NCBI GenBank assembly: GCA_016290665.1
Contig: JAEEUW010000005.1
Location: 1-46,796, forward strand
Direction: 5' to 3'
DNA from: Clostridiaceae bacterium
GTDB taxonomy: Bacteria > Bacillota > Clostridia > Oscillospirales > Acutalibacteraceae
Length of the DNA: 46,796 bases
Positions 1 through 9,285 of this stretch are shown in pieces. The translations under genes and the position numbers were made by a program. The notes under the pieces were generated by a model that was not told where the DNA came from, ran no database searches, and saw only the letters and a list, made by a program, of their open reading frames with translations. Every line of letters begins with the position of its first letter. Within the stretch, counting starts at the first letter, position 1.

Positions 1-1372
1 GCGTGCCGTCGTCCTCCAGCATCTTGTCGGCGTTGCCGTGGTCGGCGGTAATCAGCATCACGCCGCCCATCTTGTGCACGGAGTCCCAGACGCGGCCCAC
101 GCAGGTGTCCACGGCCTCCACGGCCTTGACCGCCGCTTCAAACACGCCGGTGTGGCCCACCATGTCGCAGTTGGCAAAGTTGAGGATCACGGCGTCGTAT
201 TTGCCCGACAGCACGGCTTCCTCCACCTTTTCGGTGACTTCATAGGCGCTCATCTCCGGCTGCAGGTCATAGGTCGGCACCTTGGGGGAGGCGACCAGAA
301 TACGGTCCTCGCCCGCATATTGCTTCTCTACGCCGCCGTTGAAGAAGAACGTGACGTGGGCGTACTTTTCGGTCTCGGCAATTCTGAGCTGCGTTTTGCC
401 GAGCTTTGCCATATATTCGCCGAAGGTGTTTTCCAGCGTCTGCGGCTTGAAGGCCACGTGGACGTTCGGCATGGTGGCGTCGTACTGCGTCATGCAGACG
501 TAATACAGGGGGAAGAACCCGTTGCGGCGTTCAAAGCCCTTGAAGTCGGGGTCGACGAACGTGCGGGTGATTTCGCGGGCGCGGTCGGGGCGGAAGTTGA
601 AGAACACGATGGAATCGTCGGGCTTCACGGTTGCGTGCTCTGCGCAGACCGTGGGCAGCACGAATTCGTCGGTCAGATACTTGCCGTCCGCGTCGATCGT
701 TTCATACGACGCCCGGATTGCGGCCACCGGATCGGCGTTTTGAATCCCTTCGCCGTAGACCATGGCGGCATAGGCCTTTTCCACGCGCTCCCAGCGGTTG
801 TCGCGGTCCATCGCGTAATAGCGGCCCATGACCGTGGCGATTTTGCCGACGCCGATTTCGGCGAGCTTGTCGCGGCAGGCGGCAACGTAGTCTGCGCCGG
901 AGGCGGGCGGCACGTCGCGGCCGTCAAGGAAGCAGTGGACGAACACCTTGTCGAGACCGGCGCGTTTCGCCAGCTCCACAACCGCATACAGGTGGGTGTT
1001 GTGGCTGTGGACGCCGCCGTCGCTCATGAGACCCATCAGGTGCAGGGCACTGTCGTTCTGTTTGCAGTTTTCCATCGCGCCGAGCAGCGCTTCGTTTTGG
1101 AAGAAATCGCCGTCGGAGATCGACTTGGTGATGCGGGTCAACTCCTGATAGACCACGCGGCCGGCGCCGATGTTGGTGTGGCCGACCTCGCTGTTGCCCA
1201 TCTGACCGTCGGGCAGACCGACGTCCATGCCGGAAGCGCCGATATAGGTCATCGGGCAGGTGGCCGCCAGTTCATCCAGCCGCGGCGTGTTCGCCGCAAC
1301 GATGGCGTTGCCGTAGTCGCTCGGGTTTTTGCCGAAGCCGTCCATGATGCACAGCAGGACAGGTTTTTTCAT
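1..1372 (-). CDS. gpmI: 2,3-bisphosphoglycerate-independent phosphoglycerate mutase, C-terminus cut by window edge
   Basis: Cofactor-independent phosphoglycerate mutase interconverts 3- and 2-phosphoglycerate in glycolysis and uses two Mn ions. The protein begins MKKPVLLCIMDGFG, with the metal-binding Asp near residue 10. It then shows GQMGNSEVGHTNIGAGR, which carries the catalytic Ser, and SDGGVHSH. Near the left edge is ITADHGNADKM, a metal-binding stretch of the alkaline-phosphatase fold. About 457 codons are present of the roughly 510 usual for the family, so the stop lies outside the window. A GAGG ribosome site precedes the ATG. It is the last visible gene of pgk-tpiA-gpmI. The terminator-like hairpin just upstream, after tpiA, suggests its expression is partly uncoupled. 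Family identity is clear. Confidence 0.97.
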   Translation of the reverse strand, partial: MKKPVLLCIMDGFGKNPSDYGNAIVAANTPRLDELAATCPMTYIGASGMDVGLPDGQMGNSEVGHTNIGAGRVVYQELTRITKSISDGDFFQNEALLGAMENCKQNDSALHLMGLMSDGGVHSHNTHLYAVVELAKRAGLDKVFVHCFLDGRDVPPASGADYVAACRDKLAEIGVGKIATVMGRYYAMDRDNRWERVEKAYAAMVYGEGIQNADPVAAIRASYETIDADGKYLTDEFVLPTVCAEHATVKPDDSIVFFNFRPDRAREITRTFVDPDFKGFERRNGFFPLYYVCMTQYDATMPNVHVAFKPQTLENTFGEYMAKLGKTQLRIAETEKYAHVTFFFNGGVEKQYAGEDRILVASPKVPTYDLQPEMSAYEVTEKVEEAVLSGKYDAVILNFANCDMVGHTGVFEAAVKAVEAVDTCVGRVWDSVHKMGGVMLITADHGNADKMLEDDGT

Positions 1373-1395
1373 TTTTATCAACCTCATTTCAGATT

Positions 1396-1422
1396 AAAAG
1401 GCGGAACAAACCGTTCCGCCTT
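1396..1422 (-). terminator. Hairpin terminator after tpiA
   Basis: On the minus strand an 8-bp stem (GGCGGAAC/GTTCCGCC) with a 5-nt loop is followed by TTTT. It lies between the tpiA stop and the gpmI ribosome site, so it probably causes partial termination inside the glycolytic cluster. Confidence 0.75.
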
Positions 1423-1509
1423 CTGTTGTCATTTATGGAACGCGGGGACATCCGGCAGCCGCGGCAGCGTGAATCCGGATTCCGATTCCGCATCCCGAAT
1501 CGCGAGGTC

Positions 1510-2280
1510 TCAGCCCTCGCTGGCTGCTTTGACGATGACGGAGAAGTCAGCCGCTTTCAGCGAAGCGCCGCCGATCAGGCCGCCGTCCACGTTGACCTTG
1601 GAGACCAGCTCTTCGGCGTTCTTGGCGTTCATGGAGCCGCCGTACTGTACGGTAACAGCTTCCGCAGCCTCTTCGCCGTAGGCTTCCGCGATCGCGGCGC
1701 GGACAAAGCCGTTGCCCTCGTCCGCCTGGTCGGCCGTGGCGGTCACGCCGGTGCCGATGGCCCAAACGGGTTCATAGGCGATGATGACGTTCTTGAGCTG
1801 CTCTTTGGTGACGCCCGTCAGCGCCATCTTGGTCTGATACTTCAGCAGAGTTTCAGTATAGCCGAGCTCGCGCTGCTCCAGCGTTTCGCCCACGCAGATG
1901 ATCGCCTTGAGGCCGGCGTTCAGCGCGGCAAGGGAGCGCAGGTTCACGGTCTGGTCGGTCTCGCCGAAATACTGGCGGCGTTCGCTGTGGCCGATGACGA
2001 CGTATTCCACGCCGCAGGCGACAAGCATGTCGGCGGAAACCTCGCCGGTGTAGGCGCCGCTGGCCTTGAAGTGGACGTTCTCGGCGCCGATTTTGATGTT
2101 GGAGCCCTTCGCGGCTTCCACGGCGGCGGCGATGTCGACGAACGGGACGCACAGGACCACGTCACAGTCGGCGCCCGCCACCAGCGGCTTCATCTCGTTG
2201 ATGAGCGCGGTGGTCTGCGCGGGGGTGTTGTTCATTTTCCAGTTGCCGGCGATAACGGCTCTGCGGACGGATTTTTTCAT
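1510..2280 (-). CDS. tpiA: Triosephosphate isomerase
   Basis: This enzyme interconverts dihydroxyacetone phosphate and glyceraldehyde 3-phosphate in the cytosol. The 256-residue product has the family's usual length. It opens with AGNWKMNN, which carries the active-site Asn and Lys. The catalytic His sits in IGHSERR, the catalytic Glu in AYEPVWAIGTG, and the phosphate-binding loop YGGSM is near the C-terminus with GGASL after it. It follows pgk by 82 bp and precedes gpmI. The ATG start has an AAGGTGAAAG ribosome site. No anomalies are seen. Confidence 0.98.
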   Translation of the reverse strand: MKKSVRRAVIAGNWKMNNTPAQTTALINEMKPLVAGADCDVVLCVPFVDIAAAVEAAKGSNIKIGAENVHFKASGAYTGEVSADMLVACGVEYVVIGHSERRQYFGETDQTVNLRSLAALNAGLKAIICVGETLEQRELGYTETLLKYQTKMALTGVTKEQLKNVIIAYEPVWAIGTGVTATADQADEGNGFVRAAIAEAYGEEAAEAVTVQYGGSMNAKNAEELVSKVNVDGGLIGGASLKAADFSVIVKAASEG

Positions 2281-2301
2281 AATCTTTCACCTTTCTGTTA
2301 T

Positions 2302-2340
2302 AGTGTGTAGTGTGAAATGTGAAGTGTGTAGTTGTGTACA
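2302..2340. repeat. Short GTGTG-rich imperfect direct repeat in the pgk-tpiA gap
   Basis: AGTGTGTAG occurs at 2302-2310 and again at 2323-2331, inside a GT-rich stretch with further GTG-type words. The 82-bp gap also holds a small inverted repeat (GCAAAG/CTTTGC, about 2347-2362) directly after the pgk stop. Function is unknown. Confidence 0.5.
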
Positions 2341-2362
2341 ATCACTGCAAAGCAGGCTTTGC

Positions 2363-3556
2363 TCAATCCTTGTCGTTGAGCGCCGCAACGCCCGGAAGCT
2401 CTTTGCCCTCAAGGAACTCGAGGGACGCGCCGCCGCCGGTGGAGATGTGGCTCATCTTGTCGGCAAAGCCGAGCTTCTGGATCGCAGCTGCGGAATCGCC
2501 GCCGCCGATGATCGAGATCGCGTTGCTTTCGGCAATCGCGGTGGCAACGCCGATCGTGCCGTTTGCAAAGTGTTCCCATTCGGAAACGCCCATCGGACCG
2601 TTCCAGATCACGGTGCCGGCGTCCTTCACGGCTTCGGCGAACAGCGCGGTGCTCTTCGGGCCGATGTCAAGGCCCATCCAGCCGTCGGGGATATCGTCGG
2701 AATCCACGATCATGTATTCCGTATCGGCCTTGTATTCTCTGCCGACGACGTTGTCGATGGGAATCAGGAAGTTGACGCCCTTGGCCTTTGCCTTTTCCAT
2801 CATCTCTTTGGCAAGGTCGATCTTGTCGGCTTCCAGCAGGGAGGTGCCCACGGTGTGGCCGAGCGCGGCAAAGAAGGTGTAAGCCATGCCGCCGCCGACG
2901 ATCAGGGTGTCCACCTTTTCCATCAGGTTGGTGATGACGCCGATTTTATCGGAGACCTTGGCGCCGCCGAGAATGGCGACGAGGGGACGCTTCGGGTTTT
3001 CCAGCGCGCCGCCGATGTATTCCAGCTCTTTCTGGATCAGGAAACCGCAGACGGCCGGCAGATAGTCGGCAACGCCGGTGGTGGAGGCGTGGGCGCGGTG
3101 GGCGGAGCCGAATGCGTCGTTGACGAAAACGTCAGCCAGAGAAGCAAGCTTCTTTGCAAACGCGGGGTCGTTCTTGGTCTCTTCCGCGTGGAAGCGGACG
3201 TTTTCGAGCAGCAGCACTTCGCCTTCCTTGAGGTCGGCGGCCAGAGACTGCGCGCTTTCGCCCACAACGTCCTCGGCCATCTTGACCGGGCGGCCGAGCA
3301 GCTCGGACAGGCGGGCGGCCACGGGAGCCAGCGAGAATTCGGGGTTGAATTCGCCCTTGGGTCTGCCGAGGTGGGAGCAAAGGATCAGCTTTGCGCCGTT
3401 GTCAAGCAGATACTGAATCGTGGGCAGGGAAGCGACGATGCGCTTGTCGCTGGTGATCACGCCGTTTTCCATCTTGACGTTGAAATCGCAGCGGACAAGC
3501 ACTTTCTTGCCTTTGACGTCGATGTCCTTGACGGTCTTCTTGTTGAGTACGTTCAT
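2363..3556 (-). CDS. pgk: Phosphoglycerate kinase
   Basis: Phosphoglycerate kinase transfers phosphate from 1,3-bisphosphoglycerate to ADP, an ATP-yielding step of glycolysis. The 397-residue protein begins [20 protein letters not shown] and has the substrate-binding RCDFNVKM, the hinge-region [10 protein letters not shown] and the C-terminal nucleotide loop [10 protein letters not shown] followed by [14 protein letters not shown] longer frame upstream of this ATG is ignored because AAAGGAACG is correctly spaced before it. It is first in pgk-tpiA-gpmI and has its own promoter. The gap gene usually found beside pgk is absent here. Confidence 0.98.
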   Translation of the reverse strand: MNVLNKKTVKDIDVKGKKVLVRCDFNVKMENGVITSDKRIVASLPTIQYLLDNGAKLILCSHLGRPKGEFNPEFSLAPVAARLSELLGRPVKMAEDVVGESAQSLAADLKEGEVLLLENVRFHAEETKNDPAFAKKLASLADVFVNDAFGSAHRAHASTTGVADYLPAVCGFLIQKELEYIGGALENPKRPLVAILGGAKVSDKIGVITNLMEKVDTLIVGGGMAYTFFAALGHTVGTSLLEADKIDLAKEMMEKAKAKGVNFLIPIDNVVGREYKADTEYMIVDSDDIPDGWMGLDIGPKSTALFAEAVKDAGTVIWNGPMGVSEWEHFANGTIGVATAIAESNAISIIGGGDSAAAIQKLGFADKMSHISTGGGASLEFLEGKELPGVAALNDKD

Positions 3557-3612
3557 GATTATCGTTCCTTTCGGTTTGTTTGAACTATATTTTTCAATAA
3601 CAGTCAAAGTAT

Positions 3613-3641
3613 ATTCTATAACAAACCGCTGCGTTTTTCAA
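3613..3641 (-). promoter_or_regulatory. Promoter of pgk-tpiA-gpmI
   Basis: On the minus strand TTGAAA, a 17-bp spacer and TAGAAT lie about 57 bp upstream of the pgk start. It is divergent from the ymfF promoter. Confidence 0.6.
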
Positions 3642-3679
3642 GTCTTTTCGAGAAAAATATAACCGCGTTTTTTCTTCTC

Positions 3680-3708
3680 TTGTAAACGCCGGACGGTTGT
3701 GGTATACT
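3680..3708 (+). promoter_or_regulatory. Promoter of ymfF-ymfH-topB
   Basis: TTGTAA, a 17-bp spacer and TATACT. The predicted transcript start is close to the in-frame ATG at 3721, which favours the downstream ATG at 3751 as the true start. Confidence 0.65.
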
Positions 3709-3750
3709 ATACCCGTTATCATGCCGTATAAAGGGGGAACCGAACGGAAG

Positions 3751-5025
3751 ATGAAACTGCAAAAGATCTGCAAGGGCGTCCGCCTCGCCGGCTGCGGGGC
3801 AGCACAGTTCAAGACGGCGGCGGTGTCGCTGTCGCTGCTTGCGCCGCTCGATGAAAAAACCACCGTTCGCGCGCTGCTGCCCGGGCTTTTGGCGCGCACG
3901 ACAAAGGAGTATCCCACCACGCTTTCCATGAACCGGCGGCTCGGCGCGCTCTACGGCGCTTCCATCACGCCCTCGGTGAAAAAGCAGGGCGAAATGCAGG
4001 TGCTCACGCTGACGCTGACCACGCTGGACGACCGGTTTGCGCTTGAGGGCGAAGACGTCTGCACAGAGGCGATCGGCCTTTTGTGCGACTGCCTGCTGCA
4101 GCCGGACGTGACGCAGGAAGGCTTCCGCCCGGAAAACGTCCGCCGCGAAAAAGCGCTGCTGCGCCAGCGGCTCGACAGCGAAAACGACGACAAGCGCCTG
4201 TATGCGCTGCGCCGCATGACCGAAGAGATGTGTCGGGACGAACCCTATCGCCGCAACCCCTGCGGCTGCCGCGACGAGATCGACGCGATTACCGAAAAAG
4301 ACCTGCTTGACTGCTGGATGGATCTGATGCTGCACGCAAACGTGCTGGTCGCCTATGTCGGCAGTCTGCCCGAGGAGACGGTTGCCGCGGTGCTGAAAGC
4401 GCGCTTTTCCGCGGTGCAGAAGCAGGAACTGCCCGAGCTTCGCACGGAGTTTCTGACCGAAAGCTACGGCTCCCGCACGGTCCGCGAAACGCAGGACGTA
4501 CAGCAGGGCAAGCTGGTGATCGGCTACCGCGCGGGCATGACCTATGAGATGGACAACTACGCCGCGATCCGCCTGATGACGGCAATCTTCGGCGGCGGCA
4601 CGTTCAGCAAGCTGTTTTGCAACGTGCGCGAGAAGATGAGCCTTTGCTATTACTGCAGCGCGCGGCTGGTGCGCCACAAGGGGCTCATCATCGTGGAAAG
4701 CGGCGTTGAGACCGCAAACGCCGAACAGGCGCTCGCAGCGATCCGCCGTGAGCTGGACGAGGTGCGCGCGGGCAACTTCACCGACGAAACGCTGGCGCAG
4801 GCCAAACGCGCGCTCTGCGACAGTCTGCGCTCCGTGACCGACAGCAGCTTTTCCGCGCTGTCGTGGCTGGAATCACTCGGAATGTCCGAAACGTTCCGGA
4901 CGCCGCAGGAGTTTGCCGAACTGCTGCAGAGCGTCAGCCGCGAAGAAGTGATCCTTGCGGCGAATCTCGTAACGGAAGACACGGTATTTCTGCTGCAAAG
5001 CGGCAGGAAGGAGGCGCAGGCATGA
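3751..5025 (+). CDS. ymfF: YmfF-like M16 family protein, inactive subunit
   Basis: This is a member of the M16 (pitrilysin/insulinase-like) family, about 424 residues. It lacks the HxxEH zinc motif at the expected N-terminal site, as its Bacillus YmfF relatives do, so it is probably the non-catalytic partner of the next gene. FGGGTFSKLFCNVREKMSLCYYCSA is the typical M16 C-domain substrate-binding signature (GG..S.L...R...Y). YmfF/YmfH proteins are named in the literature as associated with EF-P 5-aminopentanol modification; their exact role is not settled. The start is taken at ATG 3751 after GGGGGAA. Its stop overlaps the ymfH start (ATGA). Confidence 0.88.
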   Translation: MKLQKICKGVRLAGCGAAQFKTAAVSLSLLAPLDEKTTVRALLPGLLARTTKEYPTTLSMNRRLGALYGASITPSVKKQGEMQVLTLTLTTLDDRFALEGEDVCTEAIGLLCDCLLQPDVTQEGFRPENVRREKALLRQRLDSENDDKRLYALRRMTEEMCRDEPYRRNPCGCRDEIDAITEKDLLDCWMDLMLHANVLVAYVGSLPEETVAAVLKARFSAVQKQELPELRTEFLTESYGSRTVRETQDVQQGKLVIGYRAGMTYEMDNYAAIRLMTAIFGGGTFSKLFCNVREKMSLCYYCSARLVRHKGLIIVESGVETANAEQALAAIRRELDEVRAGNFTDETLAQAKRALCDSLRSVTDSSFSALSWLESLGMSETFRTPQEFAELLQSVSREEVILAANLVTEDTVFLLQSGRKEAQA

Positions 5026-6299
5026 CGGAACGCATCATCAGAAACGATCTGCTTGGCGAGCAGTACTATGAGATCGAACACGACAGCGGTCTGCGCGTGC
5101 TCGTGATGGAGCTGCCGCGGTATACCGGCGCGTTCGCCATGTTCGGCACGCGGTTCGGCTCGGTCGATACCTGCTTCAAACGCAGCGACGAGGCCGATTA
5201 CACCACCGTGCCCGACGGCATTGCGCATTTTCTGGAGCACAAGCTCTTTGAAAGCGAAGAGAAGGACGCCTTTGAGCGCTTCAACCAGACCGGCGCTTCG
5301 GCCAACGCCTTCACGTCGTATGACCGCACAAGCTATCTGTTCCAGTGCGCCGACCGCGTGGAAGAGAATCTGGAGATCCTGCTCGACTTTGTGACGCATC
5401 CCTATTTCACCGAAGAAACCGTGCAAAAGGAGCAGGGCATCATCGGCCAGGAGATCCGCATGTATCAGGACAATCCGGACTGGGTGCTGGTGCTGAACCT
5501 GCTGCGGGCGATCTATCACGCCAATCCGGCGCGCCTTGATATCGCCGGTTCGGTCGAATCCATTGCCGAAATCACGCCCGCGCTGCTGTATGCCTGCTAC
5601 CGGACGTTCTATAACCACTCCAACATGGTGCTCGCCGTGGCGGGCAACGTGACAAAAGAGCAGGTGCTTGCCGTCTGCGACCGGGCGCTGCAAAAAGAAG
5701 CCCCGGTGCGCTTTGAACAGATCGTGCCCGAGGAGCCCGACACGGTGGCGCAGCCGTATATTGAAGCGGTCATGCCGGTCGAGCTGCCGAAGTTCGCGCT
5801 CGGCTTCAAGCAGCCCGCGCAGCCGCTCGTGCGGTCCGACCGCGAAACGGTCGCCATGGAGATTGCGCTCGACATCGCGGCGGGCAAGCTGTCGCCGCTG
5901 TATCACGCGCTTCTGGAAAAAGGGCTGATCAATCCGAGCTTTTCCGCGTTCTATTTCACCGGCCGCGGCTTTGCCGTGCCGATGATCGTCGGCGAAAGCG
6001 CCGACCCCGCGGCGGTACGCGAGGCGGTTCTGGCGCGAATCGAAGCGCTGCAGCAAAACGGGATCAGCGACGAAGACTTTTCGCTTTCGCGCAAGCAGCT
6101 TTACGGCCGCGCCGTCCGCGGCTTCAACGACGTGGACGATCTGGCCTACCAGCTGACGGACGCCTGTTTCCGCGGCAGCACGCTGTTCGGCGAGATTGAA
6201 AGCTTCCGCGCCGTGACAAAAGAAGACGTGACGGAAATGCTCGGCCGTCTGCAAAGCGCAAACAGCAGCTTTTCCGTGGTGAAGGGGGCAAAGGCATGA
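5022..6299 (+). CDS. ymfH: YmfH-like M16 zinc peptidase
   Basis: This is the catalytic-type partner of the M16 pair, 425 residues. The zinc motif HFLEH is at residues 69-73, with KLFESEE after it and the downstream EQGIIGQEIRMYQDNP stretch expected to hold the third zinc ligand. The start at ATG 5022 overlaps the ymfF stop and has AGGAGG-like bases inside the ymfF end. A longer frame upstream is a shadow of ymfF. Translational coupling of an inactive and an active M16 subunit suggests a heterodimer, as in other M16 two-chain enzymes (inference). topB follows with another 4-bp overlap. Confidence 0.9.
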   Translation: MTERIIRNDLLGEQYYEIEHDSGLRVLVMELPRYTGAFAMFGTRFGSVDTCFKRSDEADYTTVPDGIAHFLEHKLFESEEKDAFERFNQTGASANAFTSYDRTSYLFQCADRVEENLEILLDFVTHPYFTEETVQKEQGIIGQEIRMYQDNPDWVLVLNLLRAIYHANPARLDIAGSVESIAEITPALLYACYRTFYNHSNMVLAVAGNVTKEQVLAVCDRALQKEAPVRFEQIVPEEPDTVAQPYIEAVMPVELPKFALGFKQPAQPLVRSDRETVAMEIALDIAAGKLSPLYHALLEKGLINPSFSAFYFTGRGFAVPMIVGESADPAAVREAVLARIEALQQNGISDEDFSLSRKQLYGRAVRGFNDVDDLAYQLTDACFRGSTLFGEIESFRAVTKEDVTEMLGRLQSANSSFSVVKGAKA

Positions 6300-8464
6300 A
6301 ACAGCTGATTCTGGCCGAAAAGCCCTCCGTCGCCCGCGATATCGCGCGCGTGTTGGGCGCCAACCGCAAAGCCGACGGCTTTCTGGAGGGCGGCCGCTAT
6401 GTCGTCACCTGGGCGCTCGGCCATCTGGTGACGCTGGCCGACCCCGACGCCTATGACGAAAAATACAAGGCGTGGCGGCTCGAGGATTTGCCGATGCTGC
6501 CGCAGAAGATGAAGCTCGTGGTGATTCCGCAGACTAAAAAGCAGTTCTACACGGTGCAGAAGCTGATGGCCCGCGCCGACGTGGAATCGCTGGTGATTGC
6601 CACCGACGCCGGCCGCGAGGGCGAGCTCGTGGCGCGGTGGATCATGCAGAAGGCGCACTGGAAAAAGCCGACCTTCCGCCTGTGGATCTCCTCGCAGACC
6701 GACCGCGCGATCAAAGAGGGCTTCGCCAACCTGAAGCCCGCCAGGCAATACGACAATCTCTACGCCTCCGCCCAGTCGCGCGCCGAAGCCGACTGGCTGG
6801 TGGGGCTCAACGTGACGCGCGCGCTGACCTGCCGGTTCAACGCGTCGCTTTCCGCCGGCCGCGTGCAGACGCCCACGCTCGCCCTGATCGTGGACCGCGA
6901 AAAAGAAATCGTCTCGTTCGTGCCCAAGGAATACTACACCCTCCAGGCGCAGTTTCCGGGCTTCACGGCGACCTACCGCGACGGCAAGAACAACACCCGC
7001 TTTTCCGACAAAGCCTTTGTGGAGGGCCTTGCGCAGTCGCTGCGCGGCCAGAAGGCGGTCGTCACGGCGCTGGAAAAAACATATAAGCAGACCCCTCCGC
7101 CCGCGGCCTATGACCTGACGGAGCTGCAGCGCGACGCCAACAAGCTCTACGGCTATTCCGCCAAGCAGACGCTGTCCTACATGCAGTCGCTCTATGAATT
7201 CCACAAGGTGCTGACCTATCCGCGCACCGATTCGCGCTACATCACCGACGACATCGTGCCCACGCTGCCCGAACGGCTGCGCGCCGCGGCGCAGGGCCCG
7301 TTCCAGAAGGCGGCCATGGCGCTCGCGCGGGGAAAGATCCAGACGAAGTACATCGTCAACAACGCGAAGGTCACCGACCACCACGCGATCATTCCGACCG
7401 AGCAGCCCGCCGATTTCCGCAAGATGAGCCACGAGGAGCGGATGATCTATGAGCTCGTGATCAAGCGCTTTCTGGCGGTGCTGAGCGCGCCGTTCGAATA
7501 CGACGAAGTGAAGCTGACCGTGACGATCGGCGGCAAGAACTTCTATGCCAAGGGCAAGGTCGTGCGCGCCGCCGGCTGGAAAGCCTATTACGCCGGCCTC
7601 TCGGACGACGAGGACGAGCAGGACGCGGAAATGAAAACCCAGCAGCTGCCGCCGCTCAAAAACGGCGAAACGCTGGAACTGCGCGGCACGAAGATCGTCA
7701 GCGGCAAAACGCGGCCGCCCGCGCGCTACACCGAAGCGACGCTTCTGACTGCGATGGAGCACCCCGGCAAGCAGATCGACGACCGAAGGCTCAAGCAGGT
7801 GATCGAGACCACCAGCGGTCTCGGCACGCCCGCCACCCGCGCCGACATCATCGAAAAGCTGTTCGACAACTTTTCGATCGAGCGCGTGGGCAAGGAGATC
7901 CACCCCACGGCCAAGGGCAAGCAGCTGATCGGCATCGTGCCGAATGATCTGCGCTCGGCCACGCTGACCGCCCAATGGGAAACGCAGCTGCAGGCGATCT
8001 CGCAGGGTAAGGCCGACAGCAAAAAGTTCATCGGCGAAATGCGCGACTACGCCACCTCCCTCGTGGGGCAGGTGATCGCCAGCAACGCGCAGTATCACCA
8101 CGACAACATCACCCGCGAGCGCTGCCCCGTCTGCGGCCAATATCTGTTGGAGGTCAACGGAAAAAAGGGGAAGATGCTCGTCTGTCAGGACCGCGAATGC
8201 GGCTACCGCAAGGGACTTTCCGCCGTGACGAACGCCCGCTGTCCCGACTGCCACAAGAAGCTGGAGCTGCGCGGCGAGGGCGACAAAAAGATGTTCGTCT
8301 GCGTCTGCGGCTATCGCGAAAAGCTTTCTGACTTTCAGGCCCGCCGCGCTAAGGACGGCGCCGGCAAGGCGGAAGTGATGAATTACATGCGCAGGCAGGA
8401 ACAGCAAAAGGCCAAGGAGGAAAAGAACAACCCGATGGCCGATCTGCTGAAGGATTTCTTTTAA
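6296..8464 (+). CDS. topB: DNA topoisomerase III
   Basis: Type IA topoisomerase that cuts and passes single DNA strands, in decatenation and recombination-intermediate resolution. The 722-residue protein starts MKQLILAEKPSVARDIARVLG. The Toprim domain carries ATDAGREGE (about 102-110) with metal-binding acids, and the catalytic Tyr is near residue 308 in TYPRTDSRYI. Two C-terminal zinc-ribbon-like modules are visible, CPVCG...CQDRECGY and CPDCH...CVCGY. Length and a single DNA-gate motif fit TopB better than TopA. It is coupled by ATGA overlap to ymfH, a pairing with no evident functional link. Confidence 0.95.
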   Translation: MKQLILAEKPSVARDIARVLGANRKADGFLEGGRYVVTWALGHLVTLADPDAYDEKYKAWRLEDLPMLPQKMKLVVIPQTKKQFYTVQKLMARADVESLVIATDAGREGELVARWIMQKAHWKKPTFRLWISSQTDRAIKEGFANLKPARQYDNLYASAQSRAEADWLVGLNVTRALTCRFNASLSAGRVQTPTLALIVDREKEIVSFVPKEYYTLQAQFPGFTATYRDGKNNTRFSDKAFVEGLAQSLRGQKAVVTALEKTYKQTPPPAAYDLTELQRDANKLYGYSAKQTLSYMQSLYEFHKVLTYPRTDSRYITDDIVPTLPERLRAAAQGPFQKAAMALARGKIQTKYIVNNAKVTDHHAIIPTEQPADFRKMSHEERMIYELVIKRFLAVLSAPFEYDEVKLTVTIGGKNFYAKGKVVRAAGWKAYYAGLSDDEDEQDAEMKTQQLPPLKNGETLELRGTKIVSGKTRPPARYTEATLLTAMEHPGKQIDDRRLKQVIETTSGLGTPATRADIIEKLFDNFSIERVGKEIHPTAKGKQLIGIVPNDLRSATLTAQWETQLQAISQGKADSKKFIGEMRDYATSLVGQVIASNAQYHHDNITRERCPVCGQYLLEVNGKKGKMLVCQDRECGYRKGLSAVTNARCPDCHKKLELRGEGDKKMFVCVCGYREKLSDFQARRAKDGAGKAEVMNYMRRQEQQKAKEEKNNPMADLLKDFF

Positions 8465-8470
8465 ACATAC

Positions 8471-8514
8471 AAAACAATACCCGGGAACCGATCTGCGTTC
8501 CCGGGTATTGTTTT
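8471..8514. terminator. Bidirectional terminator between topB and tatD
   Basis: A perfect 18-bp stem (AAAACAATACCCGGGAAC and its complement) with an 8-nt loop. The A/T ends give a U-run on both strands, so it serves the convergent genes topB and tatD. Confidence 0.93.
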
Positions 8515-8517
8515 GCT

Positions 8518-9285
8518 TTAATCGATGCCGAACAGTCTGTTGGCATTCTCCCTGCACTGGTCGATCAATTGCTGCACCTCCACGCCGCGCACGGCGGCAA
8601 TGGTTTCTGCCACAAAAGCGATCAGCGAGGAATCGTTGCGTTTGCCGCGGAAGGGGACCGGCGCCATATAGGGACAGTCGGTTTCGAGCAGCAGCCGGTC
8701 GGCGGGCGCCGCCGCGGCCACGGCCAGCGGCTTTTTGGCGTTCTTGAACGTCACCGCGCCGCCGAGGCCGATATAAAGCCCCAGTTTCACCGCTTCCTCC
8801 ATGGATTCCACCGAACCCGAAAAGCAGTGCAGCACGCCCTGCGGGCGGTGTTTTTTGAGCAGCGCGAGGGTGTCCGCGTGCGCCTCGCGGTCATGGACGA
8901 TCACGGGCTTGTGCAGCTCGTTCGCCAGAATCAGCTGGCGCTCAAACACGGCTTTCTGCGTTTCCTTCGGCACGGTGTCCCAGTAGTAATCCAGCCCGAT
9001 TTCGCCCACGGCAACCACCTTCGGGTCGCCGTAAAGCGGCAGCAGCGCCTCAAAATCCGCGTCCGTTGCGTCGCCGCAGTCCTCCGGGTGGAACCCGATC
9101 GCGGCGTAGACGTAATCATACTTGTGCGCCAGCGACAGCGTGGTTTTGCTCGACGCCAGATCCACGCCGCAGTTGATCACGCGGGCAACGCCCTTTTGCG
9201 GCAGACTGCAAAGCAGCGCGTCGCGGTCCTCGTCGAAGCGCGCGTCGTCATAGTGCGCGTGGGTGTCAAAGATGCCGCGATACAT
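8518..9285 (-). CDS. tatD: TatD family metal-dependent hydrolase
   Basis: TatD-type amidohydrolase-fold protein, a metal-dependent DNase in characterised members, 255 residues. The metal ligands appear as FDTHAHYDD at the N-terminus, VGEIGLDYYW in the middle, PVIVHDREAH, LHCFSG, and LLLETDCPY near the C-terminus, in the order expected for the family. The ATG at 9285 shares one base with the metG stop (TGATG), so the genes are translationally coupled. metG-tatD adjacency is common in Firmicutes. A longer in-frame extension is Arg-rich metG shadow and was rejected. Confidence 0.95.
   Translation of the reverse strand: MYRGIFDTHAHYDDARFDEDRDALLCSLPQKGVARVINCGVDLASSKTTLSLAHKYDYVYAAIGFHPEDCGDATDADFEALLPLYGDPKVVAVGEIGLDYYWDTVPKETQKAVFERQLILANELHKPVIVHDREAHADTLALLKKHRPQGVLHCFSGSVESMEEAVKLGLYIGLGGAVTFKNAKKPLAVAAAAPADRLLLETDCPYMAPVPFRGKRNDSSLIAFVAETIAAVRGVEVQQLIDQCRENANRLFGID

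Noticed and set aside
3721-3750. Upstream ATG at 3721 as start of ymfF
   Set aside because: It lies almost at the predicted transcript start with no room for a ribosome site; ATG 3751 has one.
6146-8557. A minus-strand open frame of about 800 codons opposite topB
   Set aside because: It covers the topB-tatD terminator and is opposite a clear topoisomerase.
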